From the NCBI RefSeq assembly GCF_021462225.1, contig NC_061800.1, positions 11,131,002 through 11,195,001 on the forward strand: a stretch of 64,000 bases of DNA, written 5' to 3'. The notes under the pieces were generated by a model. The model worked only from the letters and a program-made list of their open reading frames with translations, searched no databases and was not told the DNA's origin. Position numbers and translations under genes: made by a program. This stretch comes from Girardinichthys multiradiatus (taxonomy: Eukaryota > Chordata > Actinopteri > Cyprinodontiformes > Goodeidae). This document shows positions 45,787 to 56,094 of this stretch, one piece after another. Every line of letters begins with the position of its first letter. Position 1 is the first letter of the stretch.

Positions 45787-47527
45787 CTACCCCGTCGGTT
45801 GGTTTGGCTCCTGTAACGGCAAAACTGGCTTACAGTGGCTTTTATGGATCCAGGAAGGCCTCTCTGCTATTTTCAGAGCTGTGGGCGTTGTCAGGAGCAC
45901 TTGAAATGGCCCTTTCCACCGAGGAGTGCTCCAATTCTTCCGGTGGAGTGTCTTAATCAGGACCATGTCTCCAGGCCTCAGGTCATTCTGTGGGATAGGA
46001 ACAGAGATTATCGGCAGACCACTGGACATTTGTGTTTCTTTTGTCTGCAACATTTTATTCATCCACTCAGCTAATTAAGTTTCCTGTTGTGCTTTCTCTA
46101 TTTCATTCATGTCAGAGGGCAGAGAAAACGGTCTGCCATGTACTATTTCTTTGAGAATACAAATTCACATCAGCAACTTGGTGTCACGTGATCTCAGACT
46201 CAGAATATAGTGGGTGGAGTTATACAATGATGTACAGTAGGTGGCAAAGGGAGTAAGACCAGTTTGATTTGGAGTTATTCTCATCCATACTTTAACCAGG
46301 GATAGGTATTCGGGCCATGGCCTCCCTGTTTCTTCCATTGTTTTCCTTAATCTTTAACTGAAACCCTAATGCTCTAGAACTTAGTTCTATTAATTTATTT
46401 ACAAAATGAGTTCCATTATCTGACCTTATAATCTGTGGGATACCATATGTGGGGAAGAAATGTGTCACTAGGTTCATCTATTACAACTAGGCAATATTTC
46501 TTCCCCCGTGTTTGCAACAAATTATGCATGATCTGCAAAAATTATTTGCATAGTCAGAAAAATGTATAGTGTAGCATTAATGCTTTACCAGATGTGACAT
46601 ATTCCCCCCTTGACACGTGGGTCTTCCCAATGTGTCACTGTAGCCGCTGTGTTGTATACATTTTTTGGAGGATTGGTTTATCTTCTATCTGATAGATGTC
46701 ATCTTTTTTCTGTGCTCCTCTCTTTAGCCAGGCCTTTATTTCTGTCTTGGTTGCTGACTGTTGGGCGTCTTTCAGCACGTCTGTGTCTATAAATAGCAGA
46801 TCTGACATTTTCTCTTTAATAGGTTGAAATGAGTTAGTTCTGTCCCTGATGATGTTTAAAAACCTCTATTTTGCCAAATCTTAGCATGGTGATGTACTGA
46901 TCCGAAAACGTATTGGCTGTCTGTGTATATAGTAAGTATTTGTCCCTCATGTAATTCCCATGCTCTTACTACAGCATATAATTCTGCTGTTTGGGCTGAG
47001 CATGTATTGGGTAGAGATTTAGCTTCTATTATTCTGTCGATGGTTGTTACTGCATAACCAACTCTATTCTTTCCATATTCATCTTTAGATGCTGAGCCAT
47101 CTACAAACACAACACATGAATCTGGTATAAGGGTTTGAGAAATGTCTTGTCTGGGTTTTGTGTCTTCTTCAACTTTTGCTTTATAAGAATGTGGTTTTCC
47201 ATCTTCTGCAGTAGGTATTAGAGTACTTGGATTTAAAGAGCACATCTTTTTAGAGTTATGTTTGGCTGTGATAATAATAGCGAAGTCCGTGTGATATGCC
47301 TTGCATGTAGCGTCAGGTGCTTCTCTTAATATTCCTGACTTCAACATATCTTGTATTACTGGCTTAGTACCTTCTTCAGCTTCTGGCTTTAAGGGGTATT
47401 GGCGGACTGATAGCCTTTTTTCAGATATTAGTTTAACCTTGTATGGTGGGAACCCCTTTATAAGTCCTACATCAGTTGATGATTGGGACCACAGTTCAGG
47501 TGGGACAGCAGCTAGGGCAGGATGCAT
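45787..47527 (-). pseudogene. ERV-3 pol remnant with large internal deletion
   Basis: The 223-codon frame 47527-46856 starts with the N-terminal end of reverse transcriptase (SVRQYPLKPEAEEGTKPVIQ), then passes directly into a tether-like segment and RNase H (VFVDGSASKDEYG, AQTAELYAVVRAWE, IYTDSQYVFG). The palm with YxDD is absent, so several hundred bases were deleted without breaking the frame. Further on, integrase shows only SDNGTHFVNKL near 46400 and a C-terminal domain at 46062-45787 with [13 protein letters not shown]. Its zinc-binding region and the catalytic Glu segment were not found intact. Pol cannot supply replication functions. Confidence 0.85.
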
Positions 47528-47689
47528 GTTGCTCTCTTTGCTCTCAGCTAAGCCCTGTATTTGTCCCTCTGCCTCATCTAAATGTATCCTTGGATGGACT
47601 TTGACTATCCACGCCAGAATGAGCTTCCAGATTCCTGTATTAGGATCTACCTTTGACAGTGTCAGTGCTGTTCCTGCAGAGGTTTAAAG

Positions 47690-50600
47690 CCTCTGTTTTT
47701 CCAAATTCTTATTGTTCTTTTTTATCATATTTTATAAAGTAAGTCCTTATTACATTTAAAAATGAGATCACTATTTTTGGTAGTTGCTATTATTTTAAAT
47801 AATGCTTGGTTTAGTTCTTATTAAAAATAAAAAATAAAAACTCACTCACTGATGAACACAAAAAATGAAGGGCATATTATATCTTATAATCTTACCCAGT
47901 TTTATAGATACAACATACAGTTTCAGTCAGCTTTGTATTTAGTTCAAGTAACTAAAGTTTGTTTCAATTAACTCAAGTTTTCTCTATTTCAGTCCAGTCC
48001 AGTAATTCTGTTAAGGTTCATTTCATCTTGTGTTAAGTTTGAGTGTAATTCGATCATTTTGAACCTGACTGGAAAAAGTCTAAACGTCTGTTAAAATCTT
48101 TTTGTTTTACCATAGAGAACTGACCTAATATTATTATGGTACTGTTGAAGACTCTAATTGTCACATAACATGAAACAGACATTTATTTCACAAAAACAGA
48201 AAGTCAAACACAGACATTTGGCCACATGAAAGTTTAAATAACCTGTTTGTAAAAGAATTATGAAAAATTGAAGACAGATCTATGAACTTTCTTATGGTTA
48301 TCAGTATTTTCAATACAGGTAGTCCCTTTGCTATCTTTATATGATTTTTCGAAAAAGATTCTGGAAACTTTATCAAGATATAAATTTGGCAAAGATCATC
48401 AGAACATCAGACCTTTATTAGCGCTTTTAAGGTCCCTCAAAGATGCATTACAATGAAATCAGTCATTCCCATTCACACACATTCACACACTACTTACTTA
48501 TTTCTCTGTCAGAGTAATTTTCTTTGCAAAAATTTGAACATAATTTGACTTCTATTATTCTTAAAATGCACATTGTTTCCTCATAACCCCTTTTGTTTCC
48601 ACAAGGTCTGTTTTGAACGCTTCAATTCTTTTTTTTTATTCACCAAGAATCAATAAGGTGGTCTTAGTGGGGTCCACCTTAAAGGTGTTATCTGTTGGGT
48701 GTCATGTTATCATTGTCAGGTCAGTGAGGTTCATAAGTCAGTAAAACCTTGGTCATTTGTTCTGTGCTCATAATGTTTCATAGATCCAGCCTATGATTAA
48801 TCAGCAAAACTTCCACCTATAGAAGAAAAATTGATTGTTAATGAATGAGCTGCATTTCCTAGAAACATTGTCTTCCTCCTGGATGAGCATCACCTGTTGA
48901 AAAACTTTCATCATTGTTTGTTTCACATATTCAATCAGATCTTTATATTATATCAGTAGGTGAAGTTGTTAGTATCTCATGTAGACTGACATATACTGTT
49001 GCATTTGGAGAGGATCTCAGATTAAATAAACATAGTTAGAGCTTCAATCCAAGTTCATTTTGTGTCTGCAGACTTTAGGCAATTTTTCTTTTTTTTTTTT
49101 TTTATACATAAAGAGCAAGATTCAAAACATTTTCAAAAGGCAGATTGTGGCAGAATGTAAACAAAACTGCTTATTGATTGATAAGATAACATTCAAGCAC
49201 ACAATCACCATATTAAAAGGCTCTACTTCTAGAGAATCACTAAACTTCTGGGGTCCGGTTTTGGCCCGCGGACCTTGAGTTTGACTCATGCAGGGTAGAG
49301 TTACAATTTTTTTCAGACTTTTCAGCAGAGACAGGCTTCTGCTGTTTGCAGAAGTTTTATCTTTGTTTTCAGGCAGCTGCATCTCTTTGTCAAGGTCGTT
49401 TCACAGAGCTGAAATTTAACTTCTCTCAAAGAGGAAAAATCAAGAATGCACACAATCTGAGCCAAATATGGAATTATTTCCCTGTAAAATGAATCTTTTG
49501 CATTTTATCATGGTATTGTTGGTAGTATAACACCATAGAATGATTTTTAAAGCACCTGTTTCTCACTAATGCTTGCCTACAAGATCTTTTATTCTCAGAT
49601 TACTTCAACAACATTATGTTCTCCCTTCTCTAGTCATTGTTCACTGGGTTGTCCAGTTGGACAGTTTCCATGTTGTCCACATTGTCACCTCCTCTTTTAA
49701 CTTCTTTTACCACGTCCTCTAAAACCACCTCTTAGTCTTTATAATTTGGGGCTACCTTGGTATTCTAAACTGGGATGGTTGGCGGTCCGCCCCCCCTTTA
49801 TTTGTTTTCAGTTAAGCTGAAAGTTTTTTTCTGTGCTTTTCTTAAGGCATCAGTATTATGGCTATGTCAGTTAAAGGCTGCTCTTATTGTTTTTTTTTTA
49901 AATTCATCTTTTTGTTTTAATCTGTTTAACAACTTTCTGCACTCAGGGTCCCCTTTGAAATTATAATCTGGCAAGGTTTTTTATTGTCTCTTGAATCTTT
50001 TGAATGCATAATCTCCAGTTTAAGATCCCCGTGTAGTTTTAGGATTTCAGTGATAATTAAGTTACCTGAAAATCCGTATTTTTATGCCATCGTGTACATA
50101 TTTCTGTTAAATCAGAGTTTTTTCTCTGTCCCTTCCCCATTGTTCTTTGTTATTTTTCTCTTTTTAGTTTTCATTATTTCTAATTTTAGATCCCCTTGTA
50201 ATTTTAAGACATCCTTTGTATCTAATTTGCCCAAAAACCCATGTTTTTTATTTTTTATTCCATCTATGACAGATCATACCTGCTCCTTTTACATAGTTCT
50301 CCATAAACTTTACATCCCCTTCTAAGTCAATTAGTTTACTTTGTTTCTTCCCCATTATGTTTTATGTTAGTTTAATTGTAGTATAAATGTCCCAGATAAA
50401 AGGTCACTGGCATGAGACTTTAAGGAGAGGACATTAACACGCCCTTCTACTGCGACTAATTCGCAGCGGTGTTAATTTTCTGGAATGAAATCCGACCTGA
50501 ATCTCCAAAGTCACCAGTACGTAGTTTTAATCTGGGCAAAAGAAAACACAGGACTAGCAGAATCCTGCTATGATTCTATTAAAATGCTTAGTCCTCCATA

Positions 50601-50690
50601 CACACACAACACAGTCACACAGTTAGTTTCAGGTACCTTGTAATTTTTCTAAGTTAACTTGGTGTTATTTTATGAGCTCAATTTACTCCG
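47690..50690 (-). other. ERV-3 gag-position region, decayed or replaced
   Basis: In this interval gag would be expected, but no intact frame exists. Around 49610-49790 the minus strand encodes Arg/Gly-rich words (GGFRGRG-like), reminiscent of a nucleocapsid tail. Around 49985-50340 Lys/Leu-rich frames could be coiled-coil remains. Near 49235-49295 the words GGTCCGGTTTTGGCCCGCGG and CTTGAGTTTGACTCATG resemble the end of a hAT-type nonautonomous element, so other insertions may be present. The rest is AT-rich. Confidence 0.4.
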
Positions 50691-50703
50691 TTCTTTTTAC
50701 TTT

Positions 50704-51062
50704 TATAGCGCTTATTCTATTCCCTCGCAGGGGAATAACCCTTAGTCGTTTTATTTGGCCCCCTTCTTGGCGGGGCCCTACCTTAATTTGTCACTATTCA
50801 TTGGTATGGAATAAAACCTTCCCAATGCAGCGTCCTTACCGGCGACGCACTACCAACGACTGTTAAGTACTTTTCTTCTTTTATTTATATAGCGCTTACT
50901 CTATTCCCTCGCAGGGGAATAATCCTCAGTCGTTTTCTTTAATCCCCTTCACGGCGGGATTGTACCAAATTTGTCACTATTCCTTTCACGGTGGAATAAA
51001 ACCATCCGAATGCAGCGTCCTTACCGGCGACGCACTACCAACGACTGTTAAGTACTTTTCCT
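50704..51062 (-). repeat. Tandem duplication in the ERV-3 leader, period about 184 bp
   Basis: Two copies start TATAGCGCTTA (50704 and 50888) and end CGACTGTTAAGTACTTTTC (about 50873 and 51060). Shared landmarks are CTATTCCCTCGCAGGGGAATA and GCAGCGTCCTTACCGGCGAC. Copies differ at scattered bases. The block lies between the primer binding site and the gag position, where packaging or splice signals would sit. Confidence 0.88.
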
Positions 51063-51308
51063 ATGAACTGTATTTTAAAACTGTCTCACCTCGGAGTTGA
51101 CTTCTTGGTGACTCTCTGGACCCTGTGAGAGTCACCCCGCGCCGAGGAAGGCGATAACCCACTGGCCAGGTGTGAATTCACACACACCGGGACTTTCAGC
51201 CACTCCGGCTAATGGAGGCTGTGCAGCGGTGCTTCGCTCGACGTCAGGCTTCCCCCACGGATCCCAGAGTCACTGTTAAAGCAAAGAGAAATAAGGTTAT
51301 TGAATTAA

Positions 51309-51326
51309 TCCGGCTACGAAGGACCA
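51309..51326 (-). promoter_or_regulatory. ERV-3 primer binding site, tRNA-Tyr type
   Basis: On the minus strand it reads TGGTCCTTCGTAGCCGGA, five bases inside the 5' LTR. It is complementary to the 3' end of tRNA-Tyr (with CCA), apart from one extra base. This is the expected site where reverse transcription would start. Confidence 0.7.
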
Positions 51327-51331
51327 ATAAA

Positions 51332-51613
51332 TGTTATGTATTATTTCGTCAACTCAGAGGTAAGAACGATACAGTCAGTTACTTGCAGCAAGAGTAGCCC
51401 ACTTTGCAGTGAAACTACAAAGTTTTGACACCCTATCTCTTTATTTATATACACAATTCAACAGACAGTTCAGACGTGTGTGAGACAGAAAGGAGGCTGG
51501 TTCACACAGAGATAACAATGATCTCACACACACAGGGAGGAAGGCATAGTGCAGGTGACTTGCAACACAAAGTTTTTACATGAGTGATAACAAGTTTTTG
51601 CACCCATCCAACA
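51332..51613 (-). promoter_or_regulatory. ERV-3 5' LTR
   Basis: Nearly identical to the 3' LTR at 43602-43889. It starts TGTTGGATGG on the minus strand and ends ATAACA, followed by the primer binding site. It holds the same TATATAAATAAA element and would be the promoter for the provirus, including env. Confidence 0.92.
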
Positions 51614-51618
51614 GTAAT
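51614..51618. repeat. ERV-3 target-site duplication, right copy (GTAAT)
   Basis: Matches the left copy at 43597-43601 exactly. Confidence 0.85.
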
Positions 51619-51639
51619 TATTACTTATAGATGGGTTTT

Positions 51640-51666
51640 CACACACACACACACACACACACACAC
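51640..51666. repeat. (CA)n microsatellite
   Basis: Pure CA dinucleotide tract of about 13 units just outside ERV-3. Confidence 0.95.
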
Positions 51667-51719
51667 CATAACGTATAGCGATAAACTATAAATTCTAATG
51701 TTTTCACTTTTGTTAGTAT

Positions 51720-52142
51720 ATGGATAAGAATTCTCATTGAGGTACATTGCAAGGACAAATGACCTATGGTTTGACATAAGGTTTATTACATTGGGTTTGA
51801 TAGTGGAACAGTCTGTCACAAGGTTGATTAGAATGCTGCAGCGACACTTAGATTATGGATTGGACACCTGCTATTACACATCCTATCAGATAGACACCAG
51901 AGTGGTGACATATAGTCTACTGATAAACACTGAGGGAGTGTAGATCCCTTGCATGGGAGTATCAGATATAAAACTACATGTGACCTTCTTTCGAGGCTGC
52001 TTTGTCACTTTGATCTTGACAATCCAGGACGGGAGCCTCAGCGCTGATCTCTGTAACCATTCTATTGTCTTATTTTAAATAAAAGTGTTAAAACTTTAGT
52101 TCTGTTTTGGAATTGTTCCTTCAAGAGAAGGTGTTGTAGACA
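51720..52142 (+). promoter_or_regulatory. LTR-like stretch with TATA, poly(A) and primer-site-like end (candidate)
   Basis: ATATAAAACT at about 51967, AATAAA at about 52077 and GTTGTAGACA followed by GTGGTGGCGCTTTTGGGGG near 52140 occur in the order expected of U3, R, U5 and a primer binding site. A 68-codon frame at 51737-51943 contains a RTNDL word also seen in ERV-2 env, so part of the stretch may be env 3' end running into U3. Boundaries and a partner LTR were not found. Confidence 0.35.
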
Positions 52143-52310
52143 GTGGTGGCGCTTTTGGGGGAAAACGGCCGTGGGGACACTCAATGCGGATATATTTTCT
52201 TTTATTATTATTGTTAGGTAGTCATTTTCATCCCCTTTGAATAGAATAGTGCTTGTTAGTGAGGTGAATGTTTCTGGACCAGAATAGTAATTGTATTAAT
52301 ACATTTTCAC

Positions 52311-52316
<6 letters not shown>

Positions 52317-52361
<45 letters not shown>
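52317..52361. repeat. (TA)n microsatellite, left of the Tc1-like insertion
   Basis: Pure AT dinucleotide tract that ends at the transposon boundary and resumes at 53212. Confidence 0.95.
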
Positions 52362-52364
<3 letters not shown>

Positions 52365-53211
52365 GGGTTGGACAATGAAACTGAAACACCTGTCATTTTA
52401 GTGTGGGAGGTTTCATGACTAAATTGGACCAGCCTGGTAGCCAGTCTTCATTGATTGCACATTGCACCAGTAAGAGCAGAGTGTGAAGGTTCAATTAGCA
52501 GGGTAAGAGCACAGTTTTGCTCAAAATATTAAAATGCACACAACATTATGGGTGACATACCAGAGTTCAAAAGAGGACAAATTGTTGGTGCACGTCTTGC
52601 TGGCGCATCTGTGACCAAGACAGCAAGTCTTTGTGATGTATCAAGAGCCACGGTATCCAGGGTAATGTCAGCATACCACCAAGAAAGACGAACCACATTC
52701 AACAGGATTATCTTTGGACGCAAGAGGAAGCTGTCTGAAAGGGATGTTCAGGTGCTAACCCGGATTGTATCCAAAAAACGTAAAACCACGGCTGCCCAAA
52801 TCACTGCAGAATTAAATGTGCACCTCAACTCTCCTGTTTCCACCAGAACTGTCTGTCGGGAGCTCCACAGGGTTAATATACACGGCCAGGCTGCTATAGC
52901 CAAACCTTTGGTCACTCATGCCAATGCCAAACGTCGGTTTCAATGGTGCAAGGAGCGCAAATCTTGGGCTGTGGACAATCTGAAACATGTACCACCCAGA
53001 CTCTTGCATGCCCAGTCTGATCAGTGATGGTTTGGGCTGCCATATCATGGAATTCCCTTGGCCAATACTTGTGCTAGATGGGGGCATCACTGCCAAGGAC
53101 TACCGAACCATTCTTGAGGACGATGTGCATCCAATGGTTCAAAAAGGAGGCCCTACACCATACTAATAAATTATTGTGGTCTAAAACCACAGTTTCATTG
53201 TCCAACCCCTG
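52362..53211 (+). mobile_element. Tc1-like DNA transposon C, deleted, inserted in a TA tract
   Basis: The ends are exact inverted copies for over 20 bases: CAGGGGTTGGACAATGAAAC at left and GTTTCATTGTCCAACCCCTG at right. TA flanks both ends within a microsatellite. It is a different Tc1-like family from the copies at 7.9 and 17.7 kb. Most of the catalytic half is missing, leaving 850 bases. Confidence 0.93.
52548..53027 (+). pseudogene. Tc1-like transposase, DNA-binding half only
   Basis: The frame (159 codons) begins MGDIPEFKRGQIVGARLAGA, with a first helix-turn-helix (about 5-55), a second in the TAAQITAELN region (about 85-125), and a RRFQWCKERKSW segment that normally leads into the WSDE catalytic start. 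Here the frame departs after DNLKHV into unrelated residues and a stop. First Asp, second Asp and final Glu are all missing. Such a protein could at most bind transposon ends. Confidence 0.88.
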
Positions 53212-53213
53212 TA

Positions 53214-53282
<69 letters not shown>
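53212..53282. repeat. (TA)n microsatellite, right of the Tc1-like insertion
   Basis: Continuation of the AT tract at 52317-52361 on the other side of the transposon. Confidence 0.95.
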
Positions 53283-53286
<4 letters not shown>

Positions 53287-53289
53287 GTA

Positions 53290-53500
53290 GCGTGGTTTTT
53301 GGTTACTAATTATCAAATATTAATAATAATTGACTAATTATTAAGGGCTTTGAGCCCATAATCACAACACCAGAAGACATCTCTGACTTCTGTTCGTGAG
53401 CAATGATTTTTGGTTACGGTTTTCTAAATTATGATGGTTTAATTATAATTTTTGATAAATATTGATTAATTAATAATAATAATCCTTACAGTACAAACCT
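53290..53500 (+). repeat. Interspersed repeat, copy 1 of an inverted pair around odorant receptor 2
   Basis: Contains GGCTTTGAGCCCATAATCACAACACCAGAAGACATCTCTG and TTTTTGGTTA followed by AT-rich words. The reverse complement of 56100-56320 shows the same order, with CACAATTACAACACCAGAAGACATCTCTGG. Homology is clear, with many differences, and it may be an LTR-type end. Confidence 0.7.
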
Positions 53501-53580
53501 GATTTTACAGTATAACATGGTTGATAATAATTATAATGTGTGCATAATTGAAAGTATCAAATAATCTCCTAATATTTTTA

Positions 53581-54525
53581 TTAGTGCTTCAACCTCACAA
53601 CGATTGCTTTATCTCGATAAAACAACCTTCTTAGTTGTTTTGATATTTCCTTCATTTTTAAGCCATATATGATTGGATTAAATAGAGGATGATACAAAAC
53701 TGTCTGTAAAGTCATTACTAATCGTACTAACTTTGTAATGTTGGATCCCAATCTGACTATAATGACATCGAATGCACACAAACAGGAGAAATTGATCAAC
53801 ACTAGCAAGTGTGGCGAGCATGTCTGAGTAGCTTTCTTTCTCACTTCTTTGGAACTCTGAAAGGATATTATCAGTATTCTGGTGTAAGAAAAAACTATGA
53901 AAAGCAGAGAGAAGAATGCAGTGATAGCCACAGAAAGAGCACCAAATACAATGTGGACTTTTGAACTTACACAGTACATATTGTAAATTAAATTGTTACA
54001 TAATATTCCATTCAAATTCATTTTACATAGTTTCATATCGGAGCTCAATATCACTTGCACGCCAGTCACACAAGCAGGCACAAGCCAAGCTAAACTCAGG
54101 AAAATGCAAACTGTGGTTCTTCCCATTATTGTTGCATATTGTAAAGGTTTACATATGGACACATAACGATCATAGGCCATAGCTGCCAGCAATAAAAACT
54201 CTGAGCCACTTAAAGAATAAAATAGAAAAAATTGCAAATAACAAGCTGAATATGATATGATCTGTTTTTCAGATAAAAAATCTGAAAGCAATTTCGGATA
54301 TATATTAGTGCTGAAAACAACAGAGTTCAGAAGCAAAGCTGCAATGAAAATGTACATGGGCTCATGGAGGTTTCTGTGCATCCATATAAGATACACAATA
54401 GTCAGATTACAGATGATAATACAAACATACGCCATCAGCATGACTGCAAAATAAAGATATCTGTATGTATGTAACTCTACATGTCCTTCAAGAGTTATAT
54501 ATGATTCATTTACTTTACCATCCAT
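53581..54525 (-). CDS. Odorant receptor 2 (class A GPCR, teleost)
   Basis: An intact single-exon frame. A longer frame starts at 54636, but the ATG at 54525 (MDGKVNESYITLEGHVE) is chosen because it gives 314 residues, a normal length, and an N-terminus aligned with receptor 1; the extra 37 residues are hydrophobic and unlike a receptor start. Features: an NES glycosylation site, LHEPMY, YDRYVSICKP (DRY 119-121), KKATQTCSPHL before helix 6, PLFNPIIYGL in helix 7, and seven hydrophobic segments. It would act in olfactory neuron cilia through a G protein. It resembles receptor 1 along the whole length and lies on the opposite strand. Confidence 0.95.
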   Translation of the reverse strand: MDGKVNESYITLEGHVELHTYRYLYFAVMLMAYVCIIICNLTIVYLIWMHRNLHEPMYIFIAALLLNSVVFSTNIYPKLLSDFLSEKQIISYSACYLQFFLFYSLSGSEFLLLAAMAYDRYVSICKPLQYATIMGRTTVCIFLSLAWLVPACVTGVQVILSSDMKLCKMNLNGILCNNLIYNMYCVSSKVHIVFGALSVAITAFFSLLFIVFSYTRILIISFQSSKEVRKKATQTCSPHLLVLINFSCLCAFDVIIVRLGSNITKLVRLVMTLQTVLYHPLFNPIIYGLKMKEISKQLRRLFYRDKAIVVRLKH

Positions 54526-55012
54526 AAATGTGTGAAAAATAAAATAAACAAATAATAGCAATAGTTTCACCCTCAGAATAACAAGGAACCTGACCTGGAA
54601 ATTCAAACGTATGTATTGTTGTCTGTTCTCTCTCAAAATTTAGAAAGCTGTTTCTCTTCAAGCATTGAAAGTTGTTATTATATCATTTTATTCTCAATGG
54701 AACTCATTAAACTCCTACCCAGTTTTTAGTAGGTCACCAACAACATGAGCCATTGGATACCAATAGTAACACTAAACATTTTACAAAACATATGTTGTAG
54801 GGAACCCTAAACTACTCTTCTCTTATGAGCTTTTGTTTCTTTTACTGCAAGCCCAAATGTGCCACTCTATAAACAGTAACGAGGGTCAGATAAGGTTGGT
54901 AATGTAAACTGAAACACAGAAAGTCCTTTAGCCAAAATGTTCCTCAAAATGTCAAAACTTCCTTATTACAGTAAAAAAAAAAAGGGATCATTATCCTGAA
55001 GGTGTTATCAGT

Positions 55013-55014
<2 letters not shown>
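54526..55014. other. 5' flank of odorant receptor 2
   Basis: AT-rich, no coding motif. The receptor promoter and any 5' noncoding exon would lie here, but no specific element is recognised. Confidence 0.4.

Positions 55015-55056
<42 letters not shown>
55015..55056. repeat. (GT)n microsatellite
   Basis: A pure GT dinucleotide tract of about 21 units. Confidence 0.95.
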
Positions 55057-55059
<3 letters not shown>

Positions 55060-55157
55060 GGAGAGGGGGCATATATTCTTAAAATAATTTCATGATATTT
55101 CAAGACAATTTTCTTTAGTTATTTCAACTAGTAACTTTATAGTAGCATTTATTAGTT

Positions 55158-55770
55158 ACACTGTCAGGAATGGCTCTTGGAGTGAACTCAAATGCACACA
55201 GGCAGAAGCAGATTGGTGAAAATAAAAAGGTTTAATAAACAAAAACTTACAGGCAGGCAGGTAGAAACAGTTGCTGGCATGAATATGGATTGGCTTGGAA
55301 AGGTAAACAGGCATTGGCAGGAAACAGGCCTGACTTGGCTTGGCAAAAACACAGTTGTGGCATGGACAGCAGAACGGACTGGAACAGAGCAAAATAACTA
55401 GCAACAAGTGAACAAAACAGAGGAGTATATATGCATGGAACAGGTGAAGCAAGGAGACATGGTGCAGATGGACTGAATGAAGACGATTACAGACTGACTG
55501 TGGCAGGGAGAGGAAACAAGAACATGAATAGGCTGAACAGAGAAGCAATAAAATAATCCAACCAAAGAAAGCTCTTACCGAACATAAACCAAAATGCACT
55601 ATGAACAGAATACAAGAATAGTAAGAAGCAAAATCTAAGGAATGAACTAAAGCACGACCTGGAAAACAATGATCAGAAGCAAGATCCAAAACGAAACTTG
55701 AAGAACATATCAGGAGCAGAGAAAAAACCCAAAACAAAAACTTAAACACCCTTTAAATCATGACATTACA
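55158..55770. repeat. A-rich noncoding dispersed repeat (candidate)
   Basis: Starts near CTGTCAGGAATGGCTCTTGG and ends near AATCATGACATTAC, with AAATGCACACAGGCAGAAGC and AACAAAAACTTACAGGCAGG inside. It resembles the blocks at 7165-7690 and at 63895 in word content. The 197-codon antisense frame across it is rich in Leu, Ser and Cys and looks like a composition artefact. Confidence 0.4.
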
Positions 55771-56094
55771 CAAAGTAAATATATTTTACATTCATTTAAT
55801 TTGATTATGTACTTTGCACTGTAAGCTTTAGTGAACATTTTCTTTGAACATTCATTGTTTTTTTACACCAAAACACCATTTTCCATGCTGGAGGAGAAAA
55901 CATCTCTTTTTAATCTTGCAGCTGTAACTGATATTTCAAAATAGGGACAGTAAATCAAAATATACAGTATGTAATATAAATGACCAACTGTCATGTTTCG
56001 TTCTAAAAAGATAATGTGATCTCCTTTTGTCTGTGAAAAAGTGGGTCTCGGATGCAGAAATGAGAAACAACTTTAGTAAGATGAACAGAGTGTT

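Larger units (their letters stand above)
43602..51613 (-). mobile_element. ERV-3 provirus with both LTRs, decayed pol and intact env
   Basis: A complete provirus of 8012 bases on the minus strand: 5' LTR 51332-51613, primer binding site 51309-51326, leader with a tandem duplication, a gag-position region without intact gag, remnants of pol, a 473-codon env, a polypurine tract near 43890-43902 and a 3' LTR at 43602-43889. GTAAT flanks both sides. Across about 268 well-aligned bases the two LTRs differ by five substitutions and one 2-base indel, so insertion was fairly recent compared with the state of pol. It probably moved with proteins supplied by a relative. Confidence 0.92.

Noticed and set aside
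51309..51326. Possible tRNA-Tyr gene piece
   Set aside because: Only the last 18 bases match and CCA is present, which nuclear tRNA genes lack; the position next to an LTR fits a primer binding site.
53074..53316. Open frame rich in Tyr-Ile repeats
   Set aside because: It is a translation of the (TA)n microsatellite.
54526..54636. Upstream ATG at 54636 as the start of odorant receptor 2
   Set aside because: It would add 37 mostly hydrophobic residues not seen in receptor 1; the ATG at 54525 gives a normal N-terminus.
55156..55749. 197-codon minus-strand frame
   Set aside because: It lies antisense to an A-rich dispersed repeat, with composition-driven Leu/Ser/Phe/Cys content and no domain.
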